Of a stretch of DNA of 37,636 nt, positions 26,335 to 33,850 are shown piece by piece. The stretch comes from Saccharothrix coeruleofusca (GTDB taxonomy: Bacteria; Actinomycetota; Actinomycetes; Mycobacteriales; Pseudonocardiaceae): positions 192,972-230,607 of the forward strand of contig NZ_BMRG01000002.1 in assembly GCF_014648515.1 (NCBI RefSeq), given 5' to 3'. Position 1 is the stretch's first letter; every line of letters starts with the position of its first letter. A model generated the notes under the pieces. That model did not search any database and had not been told where the DNA came from. It was given only the letters and a program-made list of their open reading frames with translations. A program made the translations under genes and the position numbers.

Positions 26335-27845
26335 TTGTCCGGGCCGGGTGTCACGCCGATGCGCAGTCCGTCCAGGTAGGACTGGACCTCCTGGGCGGAG
26401 GACGTCGCCGTGGGGGCGGGGCGGGGGGTGCCCTGGCAGGTGGCGCTGCTGGGCGGCAGCACGCCGTCGACCAGGTAGCGGTCCACCAGCTTGTCCACGC
26501 ACGGGTTGCCGGTGCCGTAGAGGCCGTGCCTGCCCTCGTCCAGCACGGTGATCAGGTTGTGGCTCAGCCGGGTGGCCATGGCGGGGCCGCTCTCGTACTG
26601 CGTCTGGGTGTCGCCCTCGGCCTGCACGACCACGCCCACCTGGTAGCCGTCGCGCTTGAGCTCCACGGCGGGCTCGGGCGGGGTGAACGAGCGGAAGGCG
26701 CAGGTGGTGGGCGCGGCCCGGAGCACGCCGTAGCCGTACGGGTAGCGCTCGCGGAAGATGCGCATGTCCTCGAAGTAGGTGGCCACGTCGGTCGGCCAGT
26801 CCACCTCGCAGGTGACCGTGTCGAAGACCCCGGAGCGCAGCTCCTGGCGGGCCGCCAGCGCCATGGCCTCGCTGGTCTCGGCGGGCCCGCCCGCCTTGAG
26901 CCGCATGACCACCTTCGCCAGCTCCGACCACAGTGGACGGTAGCGGGCGCCGACCCCGACCGAGCCGTCGAACACCGTGCGGGTCTGCTCCCCCACCGGC
27001 TTGACCGCCAGCGCGGCGGCCACCGCCTCGACGGTGTCGAGCACCTGCGCGGCCGTGCCGCCGAGGCCGAAGACGGCGTCGTGCTGGGCCGCCCACGCGG
27101 CCCACACCTCGACGTTGCGCCGGTAGGCCACCGCCTGGGCGCGGAACTGCTCGCGCCACACCCACTCCGGGTGCACCGCCGAGTCCAGCACGCTGCGGCC
27201 CATCCGCTGCGGGAACAGGCTGCCGTAGACCGCGCCGAGGTAGGTGCCGTAGGAGTAGCCCAGGTAGTTCAGCTTCTCCTCGCCGAGCACCGCGCGCACC
27301 ACGTCCATGTCCCGCGCGGTGTTGGCGGTGTTGATGAACGGCCGGATGCCGCCCGCGCTGCGGCGGCAGGCGTCCTCGGCGGCGCGCGCCTCGGCCGCCC
27401 ACTTCGGGAAGTCGGCGTCGGTCGGCCGGGTGTCGGCGGTGGCCAGGTCCGGCACCGCCTGGCAGGTCAGCGCGGTGGAGCCGCCGACGCCGCGCGGGTC
27501 GAACCCGATCACGTCGTAGACCTCGGCGGCGCCGGTGCGGGCCAGGTGGGTCGGCATGTTCATGCCGGAGCCGCCCGGCCCGCCGGGGTTGACCACCAGG
27601 ATGCCGCGGCGGCGGGCCTGGTCGGTGGCCTTGCGGCGGCTGATGTCGACCGAGATCCGGTCCTCCTGGGGCCGCCGGTAGTCCAGCGGCAGCACCAGGG
27701 TGGCGCACTCCAGCCCGTCCCGGCACGGCGTCCAGCTCAGCTGCTGGCCGTGGAACTCGGCCAGCGGGTCCGGGTCGGCGGACGAGGGCGCGGCGGTGGC
27801 CGCCACCGCGGCGACCACCAGTCCGACTGACACGTACCTGCGCAA
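26325..27845 (-). CDS. Secreted alpha/beta-hydrolase, tripeptidyl aminopeptidase (TAP) type
   Basis: This is a 506-residue exported protein with a signal peptide (MRRYVSVGLVVAAVAATAAPSSA). The hydrolase fold shows an oxyanion region VVNPGGPGGSGMNMP and the nucleophile elbow GYSYGTYLG. The C-terminal TAP-like segment contains LVQAEGD-type and histidine-containing parts (LDEGRHGLYG) that would complete the triad. Cysteines such as those in WTPCRDGLECA and NPCVDK could form disulfides, as in secreted Streptomyces Slp/TAP peptidases. It probably cleaves short peptides outside the cell; specificity is not readable. It is divergent from fasR across about 120 bases. Confidence 0.9.
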   Translation of the reverse strand: MRRYVSVGLVVAAVAATAAPSSADPDPLAEFHGQQLSWTPCRDGLECATLVLPLDYRRPQEDRISVDISRRKATDQARRRGILVVNPGGPGGSGMNMPTHLARTGAAEVYDVIGFDPRGVGGSTALTCQAVPDLATADTRPTDADFPKWAAEARAAEDACRRSAGGIRPFINTANTARDMDVVRAVLGEEKLNYLGYSYGTYLGAVYGSLFPQRMGRSVLDSAVHPEWVWREQFRAQAVAYRRNVEVWAAWAAQHDAVFGLGGTAAQVLDTVEAVAAALAVKPVGEQTRTVFDGSVGVGARYRPLWSELAKVVMRLKAGGPAETSEAMALAARQELRSGVFDTVTCEVDWPTDVATYFEDMRIFRERYPYGYGVLRAAPTTCAFRSFTPPEPAVELKRDGYQVGVVVQAEGDTQTQYESGPAMATRLSHNLITVLDEGRHGLYGTGNPCVDKLVDRYLVDGVLPPSSATCQGTPRPAPTATSSAQEVQSYLDGLRIGVTPGPDNAG

Positions 27846-27964
27846 GGGCTCCTCCAGGTGGCTCGCGGGACCGGGGTGCTCCGAACCTAGGGGGAGCGCG
27901 CCCGCGCTTCAGGCTGAGTCACTCCTTCGGGTCGTCCACCGGGCGACGTGCGAAGGTGGGGGGT

Positions 27965-29152
27965 ATGAGCAGCTCAGCCGCCTCGTCCCGGACCACCCTG
28001 TCCCGGACCACCCTGCGCGACCTGCGGCGCGCCTCGGGCGACCTGGCGGCGGCCGCCGTGGCCGAGATGGAGCGGCGGCTGCCCTGGTTCCGCCGGATGC
28101 CCGCCGACCAGCGAGCCAGCGTGCTGATGCTGATCCAGAGCGGGGTCAACGGCTTCGTCTCCTGGCTGCACGACCCGCAGCAGGCGATCAAGCTGACCGC
28201 GGAGGCGTTCCGGTCCGCGCCCAAGGACATCTCCCGGTGGGTCAGCCTGCGCCAGACCGTGGAGCTGGTGCGCATCGCGCTGGAGCTGTTCGAGCAGCGG
28301 CTGCCGCAGGTGGCCGCCGACGAGGCCGAGCGCGCGCTGCTCACCGAGGGCGTGCTGCGCTACGGGCGGGAGATCGCCTTCTCCGCGGCGACCTCCTACG
28401 CCGCCGCGGCCGAGGCGCGCGGCGCGTGGGACGCCCGGCTGGAGGCGCTGGTGGTCGACGGCATCGTGCGCGGCGACGCCGAGGAGTCCCTGCTGTCCCG
28501 CGCCACCGCGCTGGGCTGGGACCCGGCCGCCGAGGCGACCGTGCTGGTGGGCAACCCGCCGTCGGACGACCCGCCCGCGGTGGTGTTCGAGGTGCGCAGC
28601 CGGGCCGCGCGCAGCGGGCGCCAGGTGCTGCTGAGCGTGCAGGGCTCGCGGCTGGTGGTGGTGCTGGGCGGGGAGTCGGGCGGGGACGTGCTCGGCCGCA
28701 TCTCCGAGGCGTTCGGGGCGGGTCCGGTGGTGGCCGGGCCCACGGTGGGCAGCCTGGCCGAGGCGCACCGCAGCGCGGGCGACGCGCTGTCCGGGCTGCG
28801 CGCGGTGGTCGGCTGGCCCGCCGCCCCGCGCCCGGTGCGGTCGCTGGACCTGCTGCCCGAGCGGGCGCTGGCGGGCGACCCGGAGGCGGAGTGGCAGCTG
28901 GTGGACCGCATCGCCCGGCCGCTGGAGGACGCGGGCGGCTCGCTGCTGGAGACGGTGGACGCGTTCCTGGAGGTGGGCGGGGTGCTGGAGGCCTGCGCCC
29001 GCAAGCTGTTCGTGCACCCGAACACCGTCCGCTACCGGCTGCGCCGGGCGACCGAGCTGACCGGGCGCAACGCCAACGACCCGCGCGACGCGCTGGTGCT
29101 GCGGGTGGCGCTGTCGGTGGGCAGGCTGGCCCGCGCCCGCGGCCTGTGGTGA
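27965..29152 (+). CDS. fasR: PucR/CdaR-type regulator of fatty acid synthesis (FasR)
   Basis: This is a 395-residue regulator. The N-terminal region is helical (LRDLRRASGDLAAAAVAEMERRLPWF...), and the middle is a GGDEF-like alpha/beta domain of the CdaR type. The C-terminus has the PucR helix-turn-helix LEACARKLFVHPNTVRYRLRRATELTG. Its place directly before fabD is that of FasR in Streptomyces and of Rv2242 in mycobacteria, where it activates the downstream fab genes. I choose the ATG at 27965 over the in-frame GTG at 27956. A 166-base gap to fabD contains a 9-bp inverted repeat that may be its target. Confidence 0.92.
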   Translation: MSSSAASSRTTLSRTTLRDLRRASGDLAAAAVAEMERRLPWFRRMPADQRASVLMLIQSGVNGFVSWLHDPQQAIKLTAEAFRSAPKDISRWVSLRQTVELVRIALELFEQRLPQVAADEAERALLTEGVLRYGREIAFSAATSYAAAAEARGAWDARLEALVVDGIVRGDAEESLLSRATALGWDPAAEATVLVGNPPSDDPPAVVFEVRSRAARSGRQVLLSVQGSRLVVVLGGESGGDVLGRISEAFGAGPVVAGPTVGSLAEAHRSAGDALSGLRAVVGWPAAPRPVRSLDLLPERALAGDPEAEWQLVDRIARPLEDAGGSLLETVDAFLEVGGVLEACARKLFVHPNTVRYRLRRATELTGRNANDPRDALVLRVALSVGRLARARGLW

Positions 29153-29188
29153 GAACCACAAGCGCTGCACCGGACCGGTATGGGCGCT

Positions 29189-29243
29189 TTCCGACAACAC
29201 CTGACGTCCTTCGACGTTCATCGCCGAGTCGCGATTGTCGGAA
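29189..29243. promoter_or_regulatory. Inverted repeat in the fabD promoter region
   Basis: TTCCGACAA at 29189-29197 is mirrored by TTGTCGGAA at 29235-29243, with centres 46 bases apart. This is too far for a simple hairpin operator but suits two sites for one regulator. It lies between fasR and fabD, about 75-130 bases before the fabD start. FasR is the obvious candidate ligand. Confidence 0.5.
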
Positions 29244-29318
29244 CCCTACAAACCGAGTCCTGTCGTTTCGTGTGCGGCGGCATCCCGGCGGACGCCGGTC
29301 ACCGTGTTCAGTGAGCGG

Positions 29319-30254
29319 GTGATCGCGCTCCTCGCCCCCGGACAGGGGTCCCAGGCACCCGGAATGCTCACCCCCTGGCTCGACGTCGAGGGGGCGCGCG
29401 AGCGTGTCGAGGCGTGGTCGCAGACCACCGGGCTGGACCTGGTGCGGCTGGGCACGACGGCCGAGGCCGAGGAGATCAAGGACACCGCGATCACCCAGCC
29501 GCTGGTGGTGGCGCTGGCCCTGCTGGCGTTCGAGGAGCTGCGCCGCCGGGTCGAGCTGCCCTCGGACACCGTGGTGGCCGGGCACTCCGTCGGCGAGCTG
29601 GCCGCCGCCGCCGTCGCGGGTGCGCTCAGCTGCGACGACGCCGTGGCGCTCGCCGCGGTGCGCGGCGCCGAGATGGCCGCCGCCTGCGCGCTGACGCCCA
29701 CCGGCATGGCCGCGGTGCTGGGCGGCGAGCAGGACGAGGTGCTGGCCCGCCTGGCCGAGCTGGGCCTGGTCGGCGCCAACCGCAACGGCGCGGGCCAGAT
29801 CGTGGCCGCCGGTCCGCTGGCGGCGCTGGACGAGTTGGCCGAGCAGCCCCCCGAGCGCGCCAAGGTGCGCAAGCTCCAGGTCGCGGGCGCGTTCCACACC
29901 GAGTACATGGCCCCGGCCCAGGAGGCGCTGCGCGCCCGCGCCGAGGGCGTCGTGGTCAAGGACCCGGTGCTGCCGCTGCTGTCCAACGCCGACGGCGCGG
30001 TGCTGACCGACGGCGACGAGGTGCTGCGCAGGCTCGTCTCCCAGGTGACCCGCCCGGTGCGGTGGGACTCCTGCCAGGCGGCGATGGCCGCGCGCGGGGT
30101 GACCGCCGTGGTCGAGCTGCCGCCCGCAGGCACGCTGACCGGACTGGCCAAGCGCGAGCTGAAGGGCACCCCCGCGGTGGCGATGAAGACCCCCGAGCAC
30201 GTCGACCAGGTCGTCGAGCTGATCAGCGCGAACCGGACGGAGGCCGACGCGTGA
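29319..30254 (+). CDS. fabD: Malonyl-CoA:ACP transacylase
   Basis: FabD loads malonyl groups onto acyl carrier protein for chain elongation. From the GTG at 29319 the protein is 311 residues and opens VIALLAPGQGSQAPGM, the normal FabD N-terminus. The nucleophile is S90 in GHSVGELAAA, and the partner histidine is in VAGAFHTEYMAPA. Longer readings from 29235 or 29304 add residues with no family match and run into the promoter repeat. The TGA overlaps the fabH GTG by four bases. It is the first gene of the fabD-fabH-acpP-fabF operon. Confidence 0.96.
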   Translation: MIALLAPGQGSQAPGMLTPWLDVEGARERVEAWSQTTGLDLVRLGTTAEAEEIKDTAITQPLVVALALLAFEELRRRVELPSDTVVAGHSVGELAAAAVAGALSCDDAVALAAVRGAEMAAACALTPTGMAAVLGGEQDEVLARLAELGLVGANRNGAGQIVAAGPLAALDELAEQPPERAKVRKLQVAGAFHTEYMAPAQEALRARAEGVVVKDPVLPLLSNADGAVLTDGDEVLRRLVSQVTRPVRWDSCQAAMAARGVTAVVELPPAGTLTGLAKRELKGTPAVAMKTPEHVDQVVELISANRTEADA

Positions 30255-31228
30255 GCACCTTCGCCACCCCCGCCGGTCGCGCGGGCACCCGCATCGTGGG
30301 CCTGGGCAGCTACCAGCCCGACACCGTGGTCAGCAACCACGACCTGGCCCAGCGCATGGAGACCTCCGACGAGTGGATCCGCGAGCGGGTGGGCATCGTC
30401 AACCGCCGCTTCGCCCGGCCCGAGGAGAAGCTGGTCGACATGGCCGTGGAGGCGGGCGCCAAGGCCGTCGCCGACGCGGGCCTGTCCCCCTCGGACATCG
30501 GCGCGGTCGTGGTCGCCACCTGCACCATGCCCTCGCCGATCCCCAACGCCGCGGCGCAGGTCGCCGACCGGATCGGGGTCAAGGCCGCCCCGGCGTTCGA
30601 CCTCAACGCCGCCTGCGCGGGCTTCTGCTACGCCCTGGGCACCGCCTCGGACATGGTCCGCAGCGGCAGCGCGGACCACGTGCTGGTGATCGGCGCGGAG
30701 AAGCTCACCGACTGGGTGGACCCGGTGGACCGGTCCACCGCGATCATCTTCGCCGACGGCGCGGGCGCCGCGGTGGTGGGACCGGCCGACGAGCCCGGCA
30801 TCGGCCCGGTGGCCTGGGGCAGCGCGGGCGACCTGGTCGACACCATCCACATCGCCGACCGCAACTCGTTCATCTTCCAGGAGGGCCAGTCGGTGTTCCG
30901 CTGGGCCACCACCCAGATCGCGCCGGTCGCCCAGCGGGCGGTCGAGGCGGCGGGCCTGACGCTGTCCGACGTGGACGTGTTCGTGCCGCACCAGGCGAAC
31001 CTGCGCATCATCGAGGCCATCGCCAAGAGGCTGCGCGCCAACGGCGCGCGCGAGGACATGCTCGTCGCGCGCGACATCGTGGAATCGGGCAACACCTCGT
31101 CCGCGTCGATCCCGCTCGCCATGGACCACATGCGCGCGGCGGGCCAGATCTCCAGCGGGGACGTGGCACTGCTGGTCGGCTTCGGCGCCGGGCTGTCCTA
31201 CGCGGGACAGGTCGTCCGTTGCCCGTGA
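30251..31228 (+). CDS. fabH: Beta-ketoacyl-ACP synthase III
   Basis: FabH starts fatty acid synthesis by condensing an acyl-CoA primer with malonyl-ACP. The 325-residue protein has the catalytic triad in its usual contexts: C122 in NAACAGFCYAL, His in FVPHQANLRII, and Asn in ESGNTSSASIPLA. Actinobacterial FabH usually takes branched primers, and ilvE at the left of the window is on the pathway to them (inference). The GTG start at 30251 overlaps the fabD stop. A 61-base gap leads to acpP. Confidence 0.96.
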   Translation: MSTFATPAGRAGTRIVGLGSYQPDTVVSNHDLAQRMETSDEWIRERVGIVNRRFARPEEKLVDMAVEAGAKAVADAGLSPSDIGAVVVATCTMPSPIPNAAAQVADRIGVKAAPAFDLNAACAGFCYALGTASDMVRSGSADHVLVIGAEKLTDWVDPVDRSTAIIFADGAGAAVVGPADEPGIGPVAWGSAGDLVDTIHIADRNSFIFQEGQSVFRWATTQIAPVAQRAVEAAGLTLSDVDVFVPHQANLRIIEAIAKRLRANGAREDMLVARDIVESGNTSSASIPLAMDHMRAAGQISSGDVALLVGFGAGLSYAGQVVRCP

Positions 31229-31289
31229 CACATCAAGACCCCGGTGGGACAGCCCAGCCGGCGGAGCGTGGAGAAGGAAGGGACTTCCA

Positions 31290-31529
31290 GTGAGCAACGA
31301 GGACATCCAGAAGGGGCTCGCCGAGATCGTCGAGGAGGTCGCGGGGGTGGCGGCCGACGACGTGACCGCCGACAAGTCCTTTGTGGACGACCTGGACATC
31401 GACTCGCTGTCCATGGTGGAGATCGCGGTTCAGGCCGAGGACAAGTTCGGCGTCAAGATCCCCGACGACGAGCTGGCCAACCTCAAGACCGTGGGCGATG
31501 CGGTGAAGTACATCGCCGCCAGCGCATGA
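31290..31529 (+). CDS. acpP: Acyl carrier protein
   Basis: This is a 79-residue acidic four-helix carrier protein. The phosphopantetheine attachment site is S39 in DDLDIDSLSMVEI. The GTG start at 31290 follows GGAAGGGAC. The stop overlaps the fabF start (ATGA). Its sequence and position between fabH and fabF identify it as the housekeeping fatty acid ACP, which is also the octanoyl donor for LipB. Confidence 0.97.
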   Translation: MSNEDIQKGLAEIVEEVAGVAADDVTADKSFVDDLDIDSLSMVEIAVQAEDKFGVKIPDDELANLKTVGDAVKYIAASA

Positions 31530-32761
31530 CCACTGGCAACGACGTCGTCGTCACCGGGCTGGGTGCCACCACCCCGCTCGGTGGCGACGTCACTTCCACC
31601 TGGGACGCCCTGCTGGCGGGCCGCAGCGGTGTCAAGCCGATCACGGCCGACTTCGTGGAGCGGTTCGAGCTGCCGGTGAAGATCGCCGCGCAGCTGGCGG
31701 TCGAGCCGACCGACGTGCTGCCCAGGGTCGAGGCGCGCAGGCTGGACCGGTGCGAGCAGGTCGCGGTGGTCGCCGCCCGGCAGGCGTGGGCCGACGCGGG
31801 CCTGGGCGAGGACGGCGTGGACCCCGAGCGGCTCGGCGTGGTGGTCGGCACCGGTATCGGCGGCGCGATGACGCTGCTCAACCAGGACGACCTGATCGAG
31901 TCCGCGGGCCTGCGCAAGGTCTCGCCGCTGACCGTGCCGATGCTGATGCCCAACGGCCCGGCCGCGCACGTGGGCCTGGACCTCAAGGCCCGCGCGGGCG
32001 TGCACGCGCCGGTGTCGGCGTGCGCCTCGGGCGCGGAGGCGCTGGCGTGGGCGTGGCGGATGCTCAGGTCGGGAGAGGCCGACGTGGTCGTGGCCGGCGG
32101 CGCCGAGGCGTGCATCACCACCATCACCATGGCGGGCTTCATCCAGGCGCGGACCATGAGCACCCGCAACGACGACCCCGAGAGGGCTTCCCGCCCGTTC
32201 GACGTCGACCGGGACGGCTTCGTGCTCGGCGAGGGCGCCGGGATCATGGTGCTGGAGCGCGAGGAGTTCGCCAGGGCGCGCGGCGCGCGCGTCTACGGCA
32301 GGCTCGCGGGCATCGGCACCAGCTCCGACGGCCACCACATCACCGCGGCCGACCCGGAGGGCCTCGGCCAGTCCAGGGCCATCGCCGCGGCGATGCGCAA
32401 CGCGGGTGTGGACCCCGCCGACGTCGGCCACGTGAACTGCCACGCCACGTCCACCCCGGTGGGCGACGTGATCGAGCCGCTGGCCGTGCGCCGGGCCATC
32501 GGCGAGCACCCGGTGCTCACCGCGCCCAAGGGCAACCACGGCCACCTGCTCGGCGCGTCCGGCGCGGTGGAGGCGATCACCACGCTGCTCTCGGTCCGGG
32601 ACGGCATCGTGCCGCCGACGCTGAACCTGGTCAACCAGGACCCCAGGGTGGACCTGGAGGTGGTCACCGGCGAGCCGCGCAAGATCGACCTGGTCGCCGC
32701 GGTGAACAACTCGTTCGGGTTCGGCGGGCACAACGTCTCGCTGGTCTTCACCCAGGCCTGA
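31526..32761 (+). CDS. fabF: Beta-ketoacyl-ACP synthase II
   Basis: FabF elongates acyl-ACP chains. The 411-residue thiolase-fold protein has C166 in PVSACASGAEAL, the first histidine in NCHATSTPVGD and the second in APKGNHGHLLGASGAVEA, ending with NNSFGFGGHNVSLVF. The four-base overlap with acpP shows translational coupling. Only one KAS-II gene is present here, unlike the kasA/kasB pair of mycobacteria. The operon ends in a strong hairpin. Confidence 0.96.
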   Translation: MTTGNDVVVTGLGATTPLGGDVTSTWDALLAGRSGVKPITADFVERFELPVKIAAQLAVEPTDVLPRVEARRLDRCEQVAVVAARQAWADAGLGEDGVDPERLGVVVGTGIGGAMTLLNQDDLIESAGLRKVSPLTVPMLMPNGPAAHVGLDLKARAGVHAPVSACASGAEALAWAWRMLRSGEADVVVAGGAEACITTITMAGFIQARTMSTRNDDPERASRPFDVDRDGFVLGEGAGIMVLEREEFARARGARVYGRLAGIGTSSDGHHITAADPEGLGQSRAIAAAMRNAGVDPADVGHVNCHATSTPVGDVIEPLAVRRAIGEHPVLTAPKGNHGHLLGASGAVEAITTLLSVRDGIVPPTLNLVNQDPRVDLEVVTGEPRKIDLVAAVNNSFGFGGHNVSLVFTQA

Positions 32762-32774
32762 CCTCCCACGCCAC

Positions 32775-32813
32775 CGAGGAGGGGGCCGCCCGGACCGGGC
32801 GGCCCCCTCCTCG
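32775..32813. terminator. Bidirectional terminator after fabF
   Basis: A 17-bp perfect stem (32775-32791 against 32797-32813) with a 5-base loop lies between the fabF stop (32761) and the stop of the convergent gene (32816). It can terminate both strands. Confidence 0.88.
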
Positions 32814-32815
32814 CG

Positions 32816-33394
32816 TCAGCAGGGCTGGAGCTGGGAGGAGGAGCCGTTGACGCCCACCGAGTCCACCCGCAGCTCCCCGCCCTCCTCCTTGAGGGGGTAG
32901 ACCACGCGCCAGCGGATGCAGTCGGACTGCATGCCGACCGGGGCCTTGGCGATGTCCTGGACGCTGGTGAACGTCATGAGCACGCGCAGCCTGCCGTCGG
33001 CGGCGCTCTCCACCCGGTGCACCAGGATGGTGCCGTCGCGGGTGCTCTCGTAGTCCGACATCCACAGCGAGCGCGGAGTGGTGGTGGAGCGCTCGGCGGT
33101 GACGGTGCGGCTCCACCGGTCGTAGTCGTGAGCGTTGATCGCGTCGAAGAACTCCTGGAGCACCGTCCGCACGCGGGCGCCGTCGGGGTGCTGCGCGGCG
33201 TCCACGGACAGCCGCACGGTGGAGTCGCCGGGCTGGGCGCTGCGCGGCACGGAGCTGGGCGCGGAGCTGGGCACCGCGATCTGGTCGGCCTTGGCCACGG
33301 CGGGGCGGTGGTAGAGGTCCCTGGCGAGCAGCCCGACGCCGACCGAGGCGGCGGCGACCACGAGCACCACGGGCAGCAGCAGGCGGGGCGACAC
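32816..33394 (-). CDS. Membrane-anchored or secreted NTF2-like unknown protein
   Basis: This is a 192-residue protein with an N-terminal hydrophobic segment (LLLPVVLVVAAASVGVGLLA) that could be an anchor or signal, then a Pro/Ser-rich linker (PSSAPSSVPRS). A roughly 130-residue domain follows (VRTVLQEFFDAINAHDYDRWSRTVTAER ... GRLRVLMTFTSVQDI) that looks like an NTF2-like/Mce-associated fold. Two cysteines (SDCIRW and the C-terminal LQPC) may pair. The GTG at 33394 is the only start in frame, and no ribosome site is clear. It converges with fabF and is divergent from the lanthipeptide genes; no functional link is visible. Confidence 0.75.
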   Translation of the reverse strand: MSPRLLLPVVLVVAAASVGVGLLARDLYHRPAVAKADQIAVPSSAPSSVPRSAQPGDSTVRLSVDAAQHPDGARVRTVLQEFFDAINAHDYDRWSRTVTAERSTTTPRSLWMSDYESTRDGTILVHRVESAADGRLRVLMTFTSVQDIAKAPVGMQSDCIRWRVVYPLKEEGGELRVDSVGVNGSSSQLQPC

Positions 33395-33850
33395 GCGACG
33401 AGGGTGCCACAGCGCCCGCGCCCGGCGCAGCCGACCCGGCGCGACGTCTCCGCGAGCAGGACCACCCGGTTCCGGGCGCTAATTTTCGACACTCCCCCGG
33501 ACGTACTCGGAACCGAATGGTGCCGTTTCCCCCCAATAACCCCGCGGACCCACTGACAGTAGCTTTCCGGACGGCCGCGCAGCGGGTGCCGTTGAATCCG
33601 CAGATGAGCCGCGCGCACGCCGCTGAACTGAACAGTGCCGTTTAGCGGACGAACATCTTTTTCACCTGTCCGATATGCTTTAAACACCTCTTTCGAGTGA
33701 TCGGCACACCGTGTGCAACACCGACAGTAGGAGTTGACCCCGCTCATCCCGCCCTAACGGTTGGGAAAACTTCCCCTGGTTGGCGGATTGGCCAAGCAGG
33801 CTGCGACGTGCGGAAATATGCCGGTCGAAAGTCGAGGGAGGCGAATCCCG
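33395..33850. promoter_or_regulatory. Long low-GC intergenic region upstream of the lanthipeptide synthetase
   Basis: These 456 bases have no convincing gene and are visibly richer in A/T than their surroundings. Items seen: GTGCCGTT three times (33520, 33586 and 33635, approximate starts), CACTGACAGTAG at 33551-33562 repeated as CACCGACAGTAG at 33719-33730, a 13-base palindrome at 33704-33716, TTGACC at 33734-33739 with TAACGG 15 bases further on as a weak promoter candidate, and a small GGGAA/TTCCC hairpin at 33763-33775. GGGAGG at 33836-33841 is the ribosome site of the synthetase. Confidence 0.55.
33704..33716. promoter_or_regulatory. Palindromic candidate operator
   Basis: GCACACCGTGTGC is a perfect 6+1+6 palindrome, 134 bases before the synthetase start and just upstream of the TTGACC promoter candidate. 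The regulator is not in the window. Confidence 0.4.

Noticed and set aside
29235-29318. Extended N-terminus of FabD
   Set aside because: The extra residues have no family match, and the stretch contains the promoter inverted repeat.
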